DNA from: JAPPLB01 sp965204095 | Lineage (GTDB): Bacteria > Acidobacteriota > Terriglobia > Bryobacterales > UBA6623 | Direction: 5' to 3' | DNA length: 64,000 bases | Assembly: GCA_965204095.1 (NCBI GenBank) | Contig: OZ241991.1 | Coordinates: 2,666,001-2,730,000, forward strand | Part shown: positions 1 through 7,155 of the stretch, one piece after another | Layout: each line of letters starts with the position of its first letter | Position numbering within the stretch: the stretch's first letter is position 1 | Notes under the pieces: generated by a model | Databases searched by the model: none | What the model was told of the DNA's origin: nothing | What the model saw: only the letters and a program-made list of their open reading frames with translations | Program-made: the position numbers and the translations under genes

Positions 1-1
1 G

Positions 2-553
2 TGGATTCGTCAGGCCGTCACTCGCTCTCTGGCCGACCAGTCGCGAACAGTGCGGGTTCCCGTGCACATGCACGAGCAGCTCAACAAGTTCCTGCGAGCC
101 TTGCGCAGCTTGGAGAAAGAGGTGAACCGCCCGCCGACGAATCGCGAAATCGCTCGGCGCATGGATACGGACGAGGTCAAGGTCGAGGAACTTCGCTCGA
201 TCTCTCGCACCCCGGTGTCACTCAAGACGCCGGTGGGCCGAACGGGCGAATCTTCGCTCGAGGACCTGATTGAAGATCCGGCCGGTTCGTCTCCGGTGGA
301 AAGCTTGCTCGCCTCCGATGTCAAGAAGAAGACAGCCGATATCCTCGGCACGCTCTCACCGAGTGAAGAAAAGGTGCTGCGGCTGCGATTCGGCATCGGC
401 TACGACCGCGAGCACACGCTGCAGGAGATCGGACGAGAGTTCGAAGTCACTCGAGAGCGCATCCGACAGATCGAGGCGAAGGCCCTTCAGGCCCTCCGAG
501 ATCCCGAGCGGGCCAAGAAACTCCGCCAGCTCCTGCTAGCCTCCAACTCGTAA
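2..553 (+). CDS. rpoD: RpoD-type sigma-70 factor, C-terminal part (5' end outside window)
   Basis: Promoter-recognition subunit of RNA polymerase. The reading frame is open from base 2 and begins with WIRQAVTRSLADQSRTVR, the conserved end of region 2.4, followed by HMHEQLNKF. Region 3 follows (PPTNREIARRMD), then region 4.1/4.2 with LSPSEEKVLRLRFGIG and the helix-turn-helix TLQEIGREFEVTRERIRQIE. About 183 residues are visible; the N-terminal regions 1-2 lie upstream of the window. Region 4 and the full region 2.4-3 linkage are typical of primary sigma factors (RpoD/SigA). A group 2 paralogue cannot be excluded without the N-terminus. A 9-bp perfect hairpin follows the stop codon. Confidence 0.93.
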   Translation, partial: WIRQAVTRSLADQSRTVRVPVHMHEQLNKFLRALRSLEKEVNRPPTNREIARRMDTDEVKVEELRSISRTPVSLKTPVGRTGESSLEDLIEDPAGSSPVESLLASDVKKKTADILGTLSPSEEKVLRLRFGIGYDREHTLQEIGREFEVTRERIRQIEAKALQALRDPERAKKLRQLLLASNS

Positions 554-560
554 CACCCAA

Positions 561-585
561 CCGGGCGGCATTCCCGGCCGCCCGG
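561..585 (+). terminator. GC hairpin after sigma factor gene
   Basis: CCGGGCGGC (561-569) pairs perfectly with GCCGCCCGG (577-585) around a 7-nt loop, 8 nt after the sigma-factor stop codon. No T-tract follows, so it is either an atypical terminator or an mRNA-stabilising hairpin. Confidence 0.5.
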
Positions 586-637
586 ATCCACGATACGTCC
601 CCGCGGCAAGCACCAGGGCGAAGAGACATCACCAGCT

Positions 638-891
638 TATCCTGCTTTTCTCAACACGTGGCGAGACAAAGTGCGTGAGAGGGCCGTCAGGACGAGGCAC
701 GAGCCGCTTGGCGCGCGCAGGCGTACTTGAACAGTACGTCGAGCACGGCAAGCAAGCGCAACGCAAGCCGCCCTTGAGCGACGGCCGTGCCGCCTGCCCA
801 GGTTTTGGGGTCACGAAACAGGAGACACGAAACACGAATCACGGCCTTTTTTCGCGTGCTTCGGCCGTCGGGTGGTGAGAAATGCAGGTTA
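638..891 (+). repeat. R1 repeat, long form (convergent junction sigma factor/ABC permease)
   Basis: Complete 254-bp copy. It starts TATCCTGC, ends GAGAAATGCAGGTTA, and contains the long internal module (GAGCGACGGCCGTGCC to the CACGAAACACGAATCACGG tract). The right-hand TTA is the reverse-strand stop codon (TAA) of the ABC permease gene. Nothing else is seen in the 554-888 gap. Confidence 0.9.
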
Positions 892-1680
892 TGTCCCTGT
901 GCTTGAATAATTCGCCACTCCCCGGTTCCACAAGACGATCGCCCCGGTCAAGAAAACTGCCATCACCAGCGGCAGCAAGGCCACGTACGACTGATACTCC
1001 ATCCTCTCCAGCAATACCGTCGAGGGATAGAAGCTTGCGAATGCAAAAGGAATCACCCAACTCAACAGAAACTGCACCAGCGGGCTATAGATATTCAGTG
1101 GATAACGTCCAAACGCCAGCATGTTGTACACCGGCGGGATAATACCAACCCGATCCTCCACCCAGAACGAAACGCAAGTCAGCATCAGGAATACCGCCAG
1201 GTAGATGATCAACCCGCACAAAGCAGCAGCGCCTAGAAACGCCCAGTCTTCTGGACCGTGTCGCAAGCCCAGCTCGTTGCTGGTGTAAGCCACGATGAAA
1301 AGGCCCGTGGCGGTGTCGCTCAGCGCCTCCAATCGGAACTGCTCACTCATCACTTGAAACAAGGAGTGGACCGGCCGTAGCAGAATTCGGTCAAACTTCC
1401 CTTCGACGATGTACGACTCGCCGAAGTAATACAGATTGATGCTCACCACGTTGAAGAGTGACAGCGGGATCAGCCCGAACCCATACAAGAAGAGAATCTC
1501 GTGAAACCGCCAGCCGGCAATCTCCGGCGCGCGTTGAAACAAGATGAACACCAACGCGATGCCGAAAGCGGTCGCAATCATGGTTGTGATGACGGAAACG
1601 ACGAAGTCGCCCTTGTAGGCCAAGCGCACTTTTGCATACTGCAGAAAATACTGTCCCAGCAGTTGGAGGTAACGTCCCAT
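889..1680 (-). CDS. ABC-2 type transporter permease (DUF990/ABC2_membrane_6 family)
   Basis: Inner-membrane permease of 263 residues with about six hydrophobic segments (for example VVSVITTMIATAFGIALVFILF near residue 30 and the C-terminal VALLPLVMAVFLTGAIVLW). The motifs HEILFLYGFG and VEGKFDRILLRP are characteristic of the DUF990 ABC-2 permeases that pair with a separate ATPase and a second permease. Neither partner is in the window downstream, because the gene ends inside an R1 repeat. It lies 21 bp after bioA on the same strand and could be cotranscribed with the biotin genes, but a link to biotin is not shown. The stop codon TAA is the outer edge of the R1 copy. Confidence 0.85.
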   Translation of the reverse strand: MGRYLQLLGQYFLQYAKVRLAYKGDFVVSVITTMIATAFGIALVFILFQRAPEIAGWRFHEILFLYGFGLIPLSLFNVVSINLYYFGESYIVEGKFDRILLRPVHSLFQVMSEQFRLEALSDTATGLFIVAYTSNELGLRHGPEDWAFLGAAALCGLIIYLAVFLMLTCVSFWVEDRVGIIPPVYNMLAFGRYPLNIYSPLVQFLLSWVIPFAFASFYPSTVLLERMEYQSYVALLPLVMAVFLTGAIVLWNRGVANYSSTGT

Positions 1681-1701
1681 CCGAATCGACTCTGATAAGA
1701 A

Positions 1702-3015
1702 CTACGTCTGATCCACGCCTCGTAGCACTTCGCCCATCTGTTCGATCACCCGATTCGTTTCCTCCTCGGTAATCACATAGGGCGGCATGAAATAGAGCAC
1801 ATTGCCGAGCGGCCTGAGAAGCAAACCACGTTGCAGGAACTCGCGATACAGTCGTGGTCCGATATCTGAGAGATACCCGTCATCCTCGGCCAACTCGACA
1901 ATTCCCACGCCGCCGATGATGCGCACATCGTCCACGCAATTGAGTGACCTCATTGGTTCAAGCCCCTCGCGGAGCTGTTTTTCCAGAGCCGCGATTCGCT
2001 GCAGCGTGCCCTCTTCCCGAAAGATATCGAGGCTCGCCAGCCCCACGGCGCACCCCAGCGGATTCGCCGTGAACGAGTGCCCGTGAAAAAACGTCTTCGT
2101 GCGATCGTCACTCAAGAATGCTTCGTAGACGTCGTCTGTCGCAACGGTCGCAGCCAGCGGTAAATATCCTGCCGAGAGTCCCTTCGACAAGCACGCGATG
2201 TCCGGACGGACCGGTCCGTGCTCGCATGCGAACATTCGCCCGGTGCGTCCGAAACCGGTCATCACCTCGTCGGCAATCAGCAGCGTCTTGTGCTCGTCAC
2301 ACAGTTTTCGAACACCGCTCAAAAACTCCCGAGGCCAGACGATCATTCCGCCTGCGGCTTGCAGCATCGGCTCGACGATCACGCCGGCCACACGTCCCTT
2401 CTCCTCCCTCAGGATCTGCTCCAGGCTGCCCAGGCAGTCGATCGCGCAGGTAGAGCGTTCCAGGCCCAAAGGGCAACGGTAGCAATAAGGCGCATCGGCC
2501 CGCGCTACACGGAACAGCAGGTCCTCGAAAGCCTTGGTAAACACCGATTCCTCGCTCACTGACATCGTTCCGACGGTGTCGCCGTGATACGCGAACTCGA
2601 GAGAGACAAACAACCGCCGCTCTGGCTCGCCGCGATTGCTCCAGTACTGGTAGGCCATCTTCAAAGCCACCTCGACGGCCGTCGAACCATCGTCGGAATA
2701 AAAAATCCGATGCAAGCCTTCCGGCAGAACCTCCACCAACCGCTCCGCCAGTTCCACCGCCGGCCTGTGCGTGAAGCCGGCAAAGATCACGTGCTCGAGT
2801 TCCCGCGCCTGCCGCGCTAGCGCCTCGTTCAACTTCGGATGGCTGTGCCCATGGATATTCACCCACCAGGATGAAATCCCATCGAGGATGCGCCGGCCGT
2901 CCTCCGTATACAGATAAATCCCTTCACCCCGCACCACCGGGATCGGTGGCGGCGCCGTCTGCATCTGCGTATACGGATGCCACAAGCGCGCAAGATCCCG
3001 ATCGACCAACGTCAT
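1702..3015 (-). CDS. bioA: Adenosylmethionine-8-amino-7-oxononanoate aminotransferase
   Basis: PLP-dependent enzyme converting 7-keto-8-aminopelargonate to 7,8-diaminopelargonate with SAM as amino donor, third enzyme of the biotin ring pathway. 437 residues, the normal family length. Visible hallmarks are LWHPYTQM at the N-terminus, DGISSWWVNIHGH, YSDDGSTAVEVALKMA, and IADEVMTGFGRTG with the PLP-binding aspartate. The Schiff-base lysine lies in LSKGLSAGYLPL, and HGHSFTANPLGCA follows it. It is the last biotin gene of the minus-strand operon, starting 38 bp after bioD. Confidence 0.97.
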   Translation of the reverse strand: MTLVDRDLARLWHPYTQMQTAPPPIPVVRGEGIYLYTEDGRRILDGISSWWVNIHGHSHPKLNEALARQARELEHVIFAGFTHRPAVELAERLVEVLPEGLHRIFYSDDGSTAVEVALKMAYQYWSNRGEPERRLFVSLEFAYHGDTVGTMSVSEESVFTKAFEDLLFRVARADAPYCYRCPLGLERSTCAIDCLGSLEQILREEKGRVAGVIVEPMLQAAGGMIVWPREFLSGVRKLCDEHKTLLIADEVMTGFGRTGRMFACEHGPVRPDIACLSKGLSAGYLPLAATVATDDVYEAFLSDDRTKTFFHGHSFTANPLGCAVGLASLDIFREEGTLQRIAALEKQLREGLEPMRSLNCVDDVRIIGGVGIVELAEDDGYLSDIGPRLYREFLQRGLLLRPLGNVLYFMPPYVITEEETNRVIEQMGEVLRGVDQT

Positions 3016-3053
3016 TTCAACCCTCTCGCCAACCCGGAATTCATGTCAGAAAC

Positions 3054-3722
3054 CTACTGAGCAGAATTTCTGAGAAGTGTCCCTTCCAGATCCAAACTCG
3101 CTGCCGCCCAACTACCCACTTTCGACGCCGTCAACTCACCAAACACAGGCATCTCCCCCAGCACCACCGTGTTCCCGTAGCGCTCGATCGCCCGCCGGTT
3201 CTCCTTATTGCGCTCGCCAACCATCACGACACCCGTCACATGCAGTGAACGCGCTCGCAGAGCCTCCAGGGTCAGCAAAGTATGGTTGATGGTCCCCAGT
3301 CCCGACCGCGCCGTCACGACTACCGGCAATCCCAGTCGCGCCATCCAATCCGTCATGAGCTCCGAGTCATTCAGTGGGACCAATACTCCCCCTGCCCCTT
3401 CGATCATCCAGGCACGATCCTTCGAAAGCCGCGACGCCATCGTTTCGAGATCCTCGATCGCGATTGTCTCGCCGGCCAGCCGGGCCGCCAGGTGCGGCGA
3501 TAACGGCCGCGGAAGTCGGATGCCCTCGGTGAAGATCTCCGCTTCCGAGCAATCCCCCAACTCGCGAACGACGGCTGTGTCGTCGTCCTCCTCGATGCCG
3601 GTCTGGATCGGCTTCCAGTATCCAATCGGACCGGATCTGCGGTAACGGTGCATCAACGCGGCGTTGACGATCGTCTTACCGACACCCGTATCCGTGCCGG
3701 TTACAAAGAGGCCGCGCGGCAT
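3054..3722 (-). CDS. bioD: Dethiobiotin synthetase
   Basis: ATP-dependent carboxylation of diaminopelargonate to dethiobiotin. 222 residues. The N-terminal GTDTGVGKT is the P-loop signature of BioD; YWKPIQTGIEEDDDT follows, and IEGAGGVLVPL carries the second conserved motif. The open frame extends far upstream, but ATG at 3722 begins MPRGLFVTGTDTG, the standard N-terminus, and overlaps the 3' end of bioF by 22 bp, implying translational coupling. Function is secure from motifs and operon context. Confidence 0.96.
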   Translation of the reverse strand: MPRGLFVTGTDTGVGKTIVNAALMHRYRRSGPIGYWKPIQTGIEEDDDTAVVRELGDCSEAEIFTEGIRLPRPLSPHLAARLAGETIAIEDLETMASRLSKDRAWMIEGAGGVLVPLNDSELMTDWMARLGLPVVVTARSGLGTINHTLLTLEALRARSLHVTGVVMVGERNKENRRAIERYGNTVVLGEMPVFGELTASKVGSWAAASLDLEGTLLRNSAQ

Positions 3723-4855
3723 GCCACCTTCTCTGCAAGAGCCGTGACGAGAGACGATCGAAATGCTTCGAGGTCCGCCTCGCGAAGCTTGGCGTTTACT
3801 GACACCCGAAGCCGCGCTGTTCCCCGCGGCACGGTCGGCGGACGGATGGCGCGCACGTCGAAGCCGTCTTTCTGCAAGGCCTCTGCCGCCGCCATGGCTC
3901 GCTCGTTGTCTCCCAACACGATCGGAATGATCTGCGACTCGCCTTGAGGCGCGCGAACGCCCATCTCCGTCAGCATGGCCCGTAGTTTTCCGGCGGACCG
4001 CAGCGTTCGCACGCGAAGCTCGGGTTCGCGCACAACCACACTCAACGCGGCATCCAGCGCGGCCGCCAACGAAGGCGGCGGCGCGGTCGTAAAAATAAAC
4101 GTGCGCGCCCGCTGAATCAGAAAATCGATCGCCCACCGCGGACCCGCGACAAACGCCCCGCATACTCCCAACGCCTTGCCGGCGGTGTTCACGCTAAGGA
4201 AGACGTCACCGCCGACACCGGCCTGCTCGATCCGACCGCTGCCGTGTTCGCCGAAGACGCCCACGGCGTGTGCCTCGTCAACAATCAGAGCCGTGCCGGT
4301 CTCGCGGCATAGCTCCGCGTAGTCCTCGAGCGGCGCGAAGTCGCCGTCCATGCTGAACAGCGATTCGGTCACGAGGAATCGTTGTCCCGGCACCTGCTCT
4401 GAAACCAGGGCGCCGCGCAGAGCCCGCGCGTCGCAGTGCGGAAAGATGACTCGCCGCGCTCGCCCGAGCCGCATCCCATCGATCAAACTGGCGTGATTCA
4501 ACTCGTCTGAAAAAACGACATCGCCTTCTTGGAGGAAGGACGACAACACACCCAGATTCGCCGCATAGCCGCTGCTGAAATACAGGCTCGCCTCAGTCCC
4601 CTTCCAATCGGCAAAGCGCCGCTCGACATCGTGCAAGGCCTTCCGCTCTCCACGGAGCAAACGGGAAGCCGTCGATCCGACGCCCTCCTGCAAAACCGCC
4701 CGCGCCATCGCGCCGCGTATCAACGGATGGTCGGCCAGCCCCAGGTAGTCGTTCGACGAGAGATCGATTCCTGAGGGACTCCACAGTTCCCTTCGCAGTC
4801 CTTGAGAGTCAAGTTCACTCAAGATGCGGCGGGTACGATCTTCCAGCTCAGCCAT
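3701..4855 (-). CDS. bioF: 8-amino-7-oxononanoate synthase
   Basis: PLP enzyme of the alpha-oxoamine synthase family condensing pimeloyl thioester with L-alanine, the first committed step of biotin ring assembly. 384 residues. It shows NDYLGLADHP, GSTASRLLRG, FSSGYAANLG, FSDELNHASLIDG, VDEAHAVGVFGEHGSG and FLSVNTAGKALGVCG, where the PLP lysine is in TAGKALG. Its start overlaps the end of bioB by 8 bp and its end overlaps bioD by 22 bp, a tightly packed operon. Confidence 0.96.
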   Translation of the reverse strand: MAELEDRTRRILSELDSQGLRRELWSPSGIDLSSNDYLGLADHPLIRGAMARAVLQEGVGSTASRLLRGERKALHDVERRFADWKGTEASLYFSSGYAANLGVLSSFLQEGDVVFSDELNHASLIDGMRLGRARRVIFPHCDARALRGALVSEQVPGQRFLVTESLFSMDGDFAPLEDYAELCRETGTALIVDEAHAVGVFGEHGSGRIEQAGVGGDVFLSVNTAGKALGVCGAFVAGPRWAIDFLIQRARTFIFTTAPPPSLAAALDAALSVVVREPELRVRTLRSAGKLRAMLTEMGVRAPQGESQIIPIVLGDNERAMAAAEALQKDGFDVRAIRPPTVPRGTARLRVSVNAKLREADLEAFRSSLVTALAEKVACRAASL

Positions 4856-5882
4856 GATCGGCTTTTACGGATAGGGGGAGCGGCGCCCCTTCGCTTCCTG
4901 TCATGGTGACCGGCTCGTTCATGAGCCGCATGCCCAGTTTATCGAGTAGTTGCCGATCCCGGTCCATCTCTGGATTGGACGTGGTGAGCAGCTTGTCGCC
5001 CATGAAGATCGAATTCGCTCCGCCAAGGAAGCACAGTGCCTGCGCCTCGTCGGATAGCGACAATCGCCCGGCGCTCAACCGCACCATCGACGCCGGCATC
5101 AGGATGCGCGCCGCCGCCACCATACGCACCAACTCCAGTGGGTCCACGCTCCGCTGAGCCGCCAGAGGCGTCCCCTCTACTCGCACCAGCAGGTTGATGG
5201 GTACGCTCTCCGGATGTGGCGCCTGAGTCGCCAGTTCCCGCAGAAGCCCGATGCGGTCGGCGCGGCTCTCGCCCATCCCGATGATGCCCCCGCAGCAAAC
5301 GGTGATTCCCGCGGCGCGCACGCGGCCCAACGTATCGAGCCGCTCCTGGTACCGGCGTGTCGTTATGATTTCACCGTAGAACTCCGGCGAGGTGTCCAAA
5401 TTATGGTTGTACGCCGTCAGACCTGCTTCGGCGAGCCTTTCGGCCTGTTGTCGGGTCAACATGCCGAGAGTGCAACACGCCTCCAGCCCTAACGAGCGGA
5501 CCCCCCGCACCATCTCGACAATCCGCTCGAATTCATCGCCTTCGGGGGCATCACGCCACGCCGCCCCCATGCAGAATCGCGTGGCGCCGTTGTCTCGTGC
5601 AGTGGCTGCGGCGTCTACCGTTTCGTCGACACTCAGCAGAGCTTGCGCATCGACCCCGGTCTTGTAACGAGCAGACTGCGGGCAATAGGCGCAATCCTCC
5701 GGACAGCCCCCCGTCTTGATGCTGAGTAGAGTGCATCCTTGCACTTCTAGCGGGTTGTGAAATGCACGATGCGCGATCTGGGCAAAATATAGGAGCTCGG
5801 GCAGCGGCAGATCAAGAAGACTGGCGATTTCCTCGGCGGTCCAGTCATGTCGCAACGGGGAGCGTTGGGTGGAAGTCACCAT
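4848..5882 (-). CDS. bioB: Biotin synthase (radical SAM)
   Basis: Inserts sulfur into dethiobiotin using a 4Fe-4S/SAM cluster and a 2Fe-2S sulfur donor. The radical SAM motif is GCPEDCAYCPQSARY (CxxxCxxC). FCMGAAWRDAP, CCTLGMLTRQQ, YNHNLDTSPEFY, CCGGIIGMGES and the C-terminal SAGRLSLSDE, FLGGANSIFMGDKLLTT are diagnostic. ATG at 5882 (MVTSTQRSPLRHDW) gives about 344 residues, the normal length. An ATG 93 bp further up exists but adds an unrelated N-terminus. First gene of the bioBFDA operon, divergent from the DUF2061 gene. No bioC or bioH is seen here, so pimeloyl-thioester synthesis must be encoded elsewhere. Confidence 0.96.
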   Translation of the reverse strand: MVTSTQRSPLRHDWTAEEIASLLDLPLPELLYFAQIAHRAFHNPLEVQGCTLLSIKTGGCPEDCAYCPQSARYKTGVDAQALLSVDETVDAAATARDNGATRFCMGAAWRDAPEGDEFERIVEMVRGVRSLGLEACCTLGMLTRQQAERLAEAGLTAYNHNLDTSPEFYGEIITTRRYQERLDTLGRVRAAGITVCCGGIIGMGESRADRIGLLRELATQAPHPESVPINLLVRVEGTPLAAQRSVDPLELVRMVAAARILMPASMVRLSAGRLSLSDEAQALCFLGGANSIFMGDKLLTTSNPEMDRDRQLLDKLGMRLMNEPVTMTGSEGAPLPLSVKADHG

Positions 5883-5943
5883 GCAGCCAAAGTCGTCGGT
5901 CAAGCTCTCCATTATGCGACACCGCCAACTAGCAAGGGAGATT

Positions 5944-6168
5944 GTGGTGGAGAGACACCAGCGCAGCATCGCCAAAGCCGCCAGTTATCGCTTGCTCGGC
6001 TCCCTGCTCACCGCACTGATTGCCTACCTGTTGTGCGGCGCATGGGACGTGGCGCTGGGTTTGGGCCTGCTCGATTCCGTCGCCAAGATGGCAGCCTATT
6101 TCCTGCACGATAGCCTCTGGGCGCGTATCAATTGGGGGGCGCCAAGACCGCCTGACTATCAGATCTAG
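5944..6168 (+). CDS. DUF2061 family small membrane protein
   Basis: About 74 residues: ERHQRSIAKAASYRLLGSL, then one or two hydrophobic segments (TALIAYLLCGAWDVALGLGLLDSVAKMAAYFLHDSLWARINWG). This is the DUF2061 pattern, a two-helix membrane protein of unknown role. GTG at 5944/5947 was chosen because AAGGGAG lies just upstream at 5934-5940 and the family begins close to the RSIAKA motif. In-frame ATGs at 5914 and 5869 are alternatives. Its stop codon is the TAG of TAGCCTGCAGGC, which looks like fused R1 ends. Confidence 0.75.
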   Translation: MVERHQRSIAKAASYRLLGSLLTALIAYLLCGAWDVALGLGLLDSVAKMAAYFLHDSLWARINWGAPRPPDYQI

Positions 6169-6177
6169 CCTGCAGGC
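6166..6177 (+). other. Possible R1 scar (fused termini)
   Basis: TAGCCTGCAGGC equals the left R1 terminus TAGCCTGCA joined to the right terminus TGCAGGC at the shared TGCA. It provides the stop codon of the DUF2061 gene, as intact R1 copies do for other genes. Could be chance; see findings. Confidence 0.35.
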
Positions 6178-6262
6178 CCCATCTGGCCGAGACGAAGGTT
6201 TCCTATTGCAGCGGATGTAATAGGATTGGTGATAGAAGATCGAAGTGCAAAGGAAGGTAGCA

Positions 6263-6706
6263 ATGGCGAAGTGGCTGAGACACATCCGCGGTGCAATCTT
6301 GATGGGATTGGCCTGGGCCGCGGCATGGGCGCCGATTGGTGTGCTGATCGGGCTGATCGTGGATTCGGATGGGTCCATGGATGAGATGTGGGTGGCGGTG
6401 GGAGGATACCCGGGCTTCCTTTGCGGGGCAGTCTTTTTCGCAGCGCTTGGAGTTTCAGAGGGCCGTCGCAGATTTGATGAATTGCCGCATTCACAAGTCT
6501 GTGCCAGGGGGTCGATGAGTGGAGTGCTGGTCGGCATGCTTCCGTTAGTTTTGGGCTCAATTGAAACCGGCGCGCTCCCGGTGTGGCTGCTGGGAGTCCT
6601 GATCCTCGCTTCCATCACTCTGCTGAGTGCGGTCTCAGCCGCAGGTTCACTGGCGCTGGCCAAATGGTGGAGGCGCAGGAACAGCTCCACGCCCGTGCTG
6701 ACGTGA
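6263..6706 (+). CDS. Hypothetical membrane protein
   Basis: 147 residues, not recognised. It has four hydrophobic segments: ILMGLAWAAAWAPIGVLIGLIV, the glycine-rich VAVGGYPGFLCGAVFFAALGV, GVLVGMLPLVLG, and LLGVLILASITLLSAVSAAGSLALA. It ends in a positively charged tail (KWWRRRNSS). ATG at 6263 is preceded by AGGAAGG at the right spacing. A small integral membrane protein of unknown function; codon use looks like the neighbours. Confidence 0.65.
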   Translation: MAKWLRHIRGAILMGLAWAAAWAPIGVLIGLIVDSDGSMDEMWVAVGGYPGFLCGAVFFAALGVSEGRRRFDELPHSQVCARGSMSGVLVGMLPLVLGSIETGALPVWLLGVLILASITLLSAVSAAGSLALAKWWRRRNSSTPVLT

Positions 6707-6740
6707 TCGAGGTGGACTCGCCGCAGAAGAGGCGAATGCC

Positions 6741-6843
6741 GCCTGGCGCACGCAGTTCTGCTTGACCGCACCTCGAAGACGGCAAGCCGGCGCCAGGAAG
6801 TCCTGGCGGTCGTGTCGCGTGCTTGCCCCGTCAGGCGGGAAGA
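6741..6843 (+). repeat. Degenerate R1 copy (internal part only)
   Basis: GACGGCAAGCCGGCGCCAGG and AAGTCCTGGCGGTCGTGTCG align with the R1 interior (ACGGCAAGC...AAGTCCTGGCGGTCGTATCG). Both termini are unrecognisable. The remaining spacer 6844-7155 shows no gene or clear signal other than AGAGGGAT before the next start codon. Confidence 0.6.
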
Positions 6844-7155
6844 AAGACAGACGAGCAGGGGATGCAGTCCGATCAGTCGTTGTCTTTCCTCCCCTGGCGG
6901 TGTTCGAAGACATCGATTCCCAACGTCTTCCTGACGGACGGCCACCGCCGGTCGGCATCGCTTTAGCCGCCCGCCTTGTCTGCCGCGTGATGAGTAGAGA
7001 GATGGTCTGGATGGGATGCCTTCACTACAGTCGGATCTGTCGTTGCGGAAACAAACGAGCTCACGAACGTGATCCAGAGGTCCGTTTCGGACCGCAAAGC
7101 ACTTGCCTCTCTGGCCTGTGCTAAGGTCACCCTATTGATCGAGAGGGATCGGTGA

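Noticed and set aside
809..864. CACGAAACACGARACACG tandem tracts (also in 30330-30440, 37700-37810, 40750-40790, 48820-48855) as a CRISPR-like array
   Set aside because: Units are 8-10 bp with no unique spacers and occur inside R1; no cas genes are present. They are simple tandem repeats of the R1 interior.
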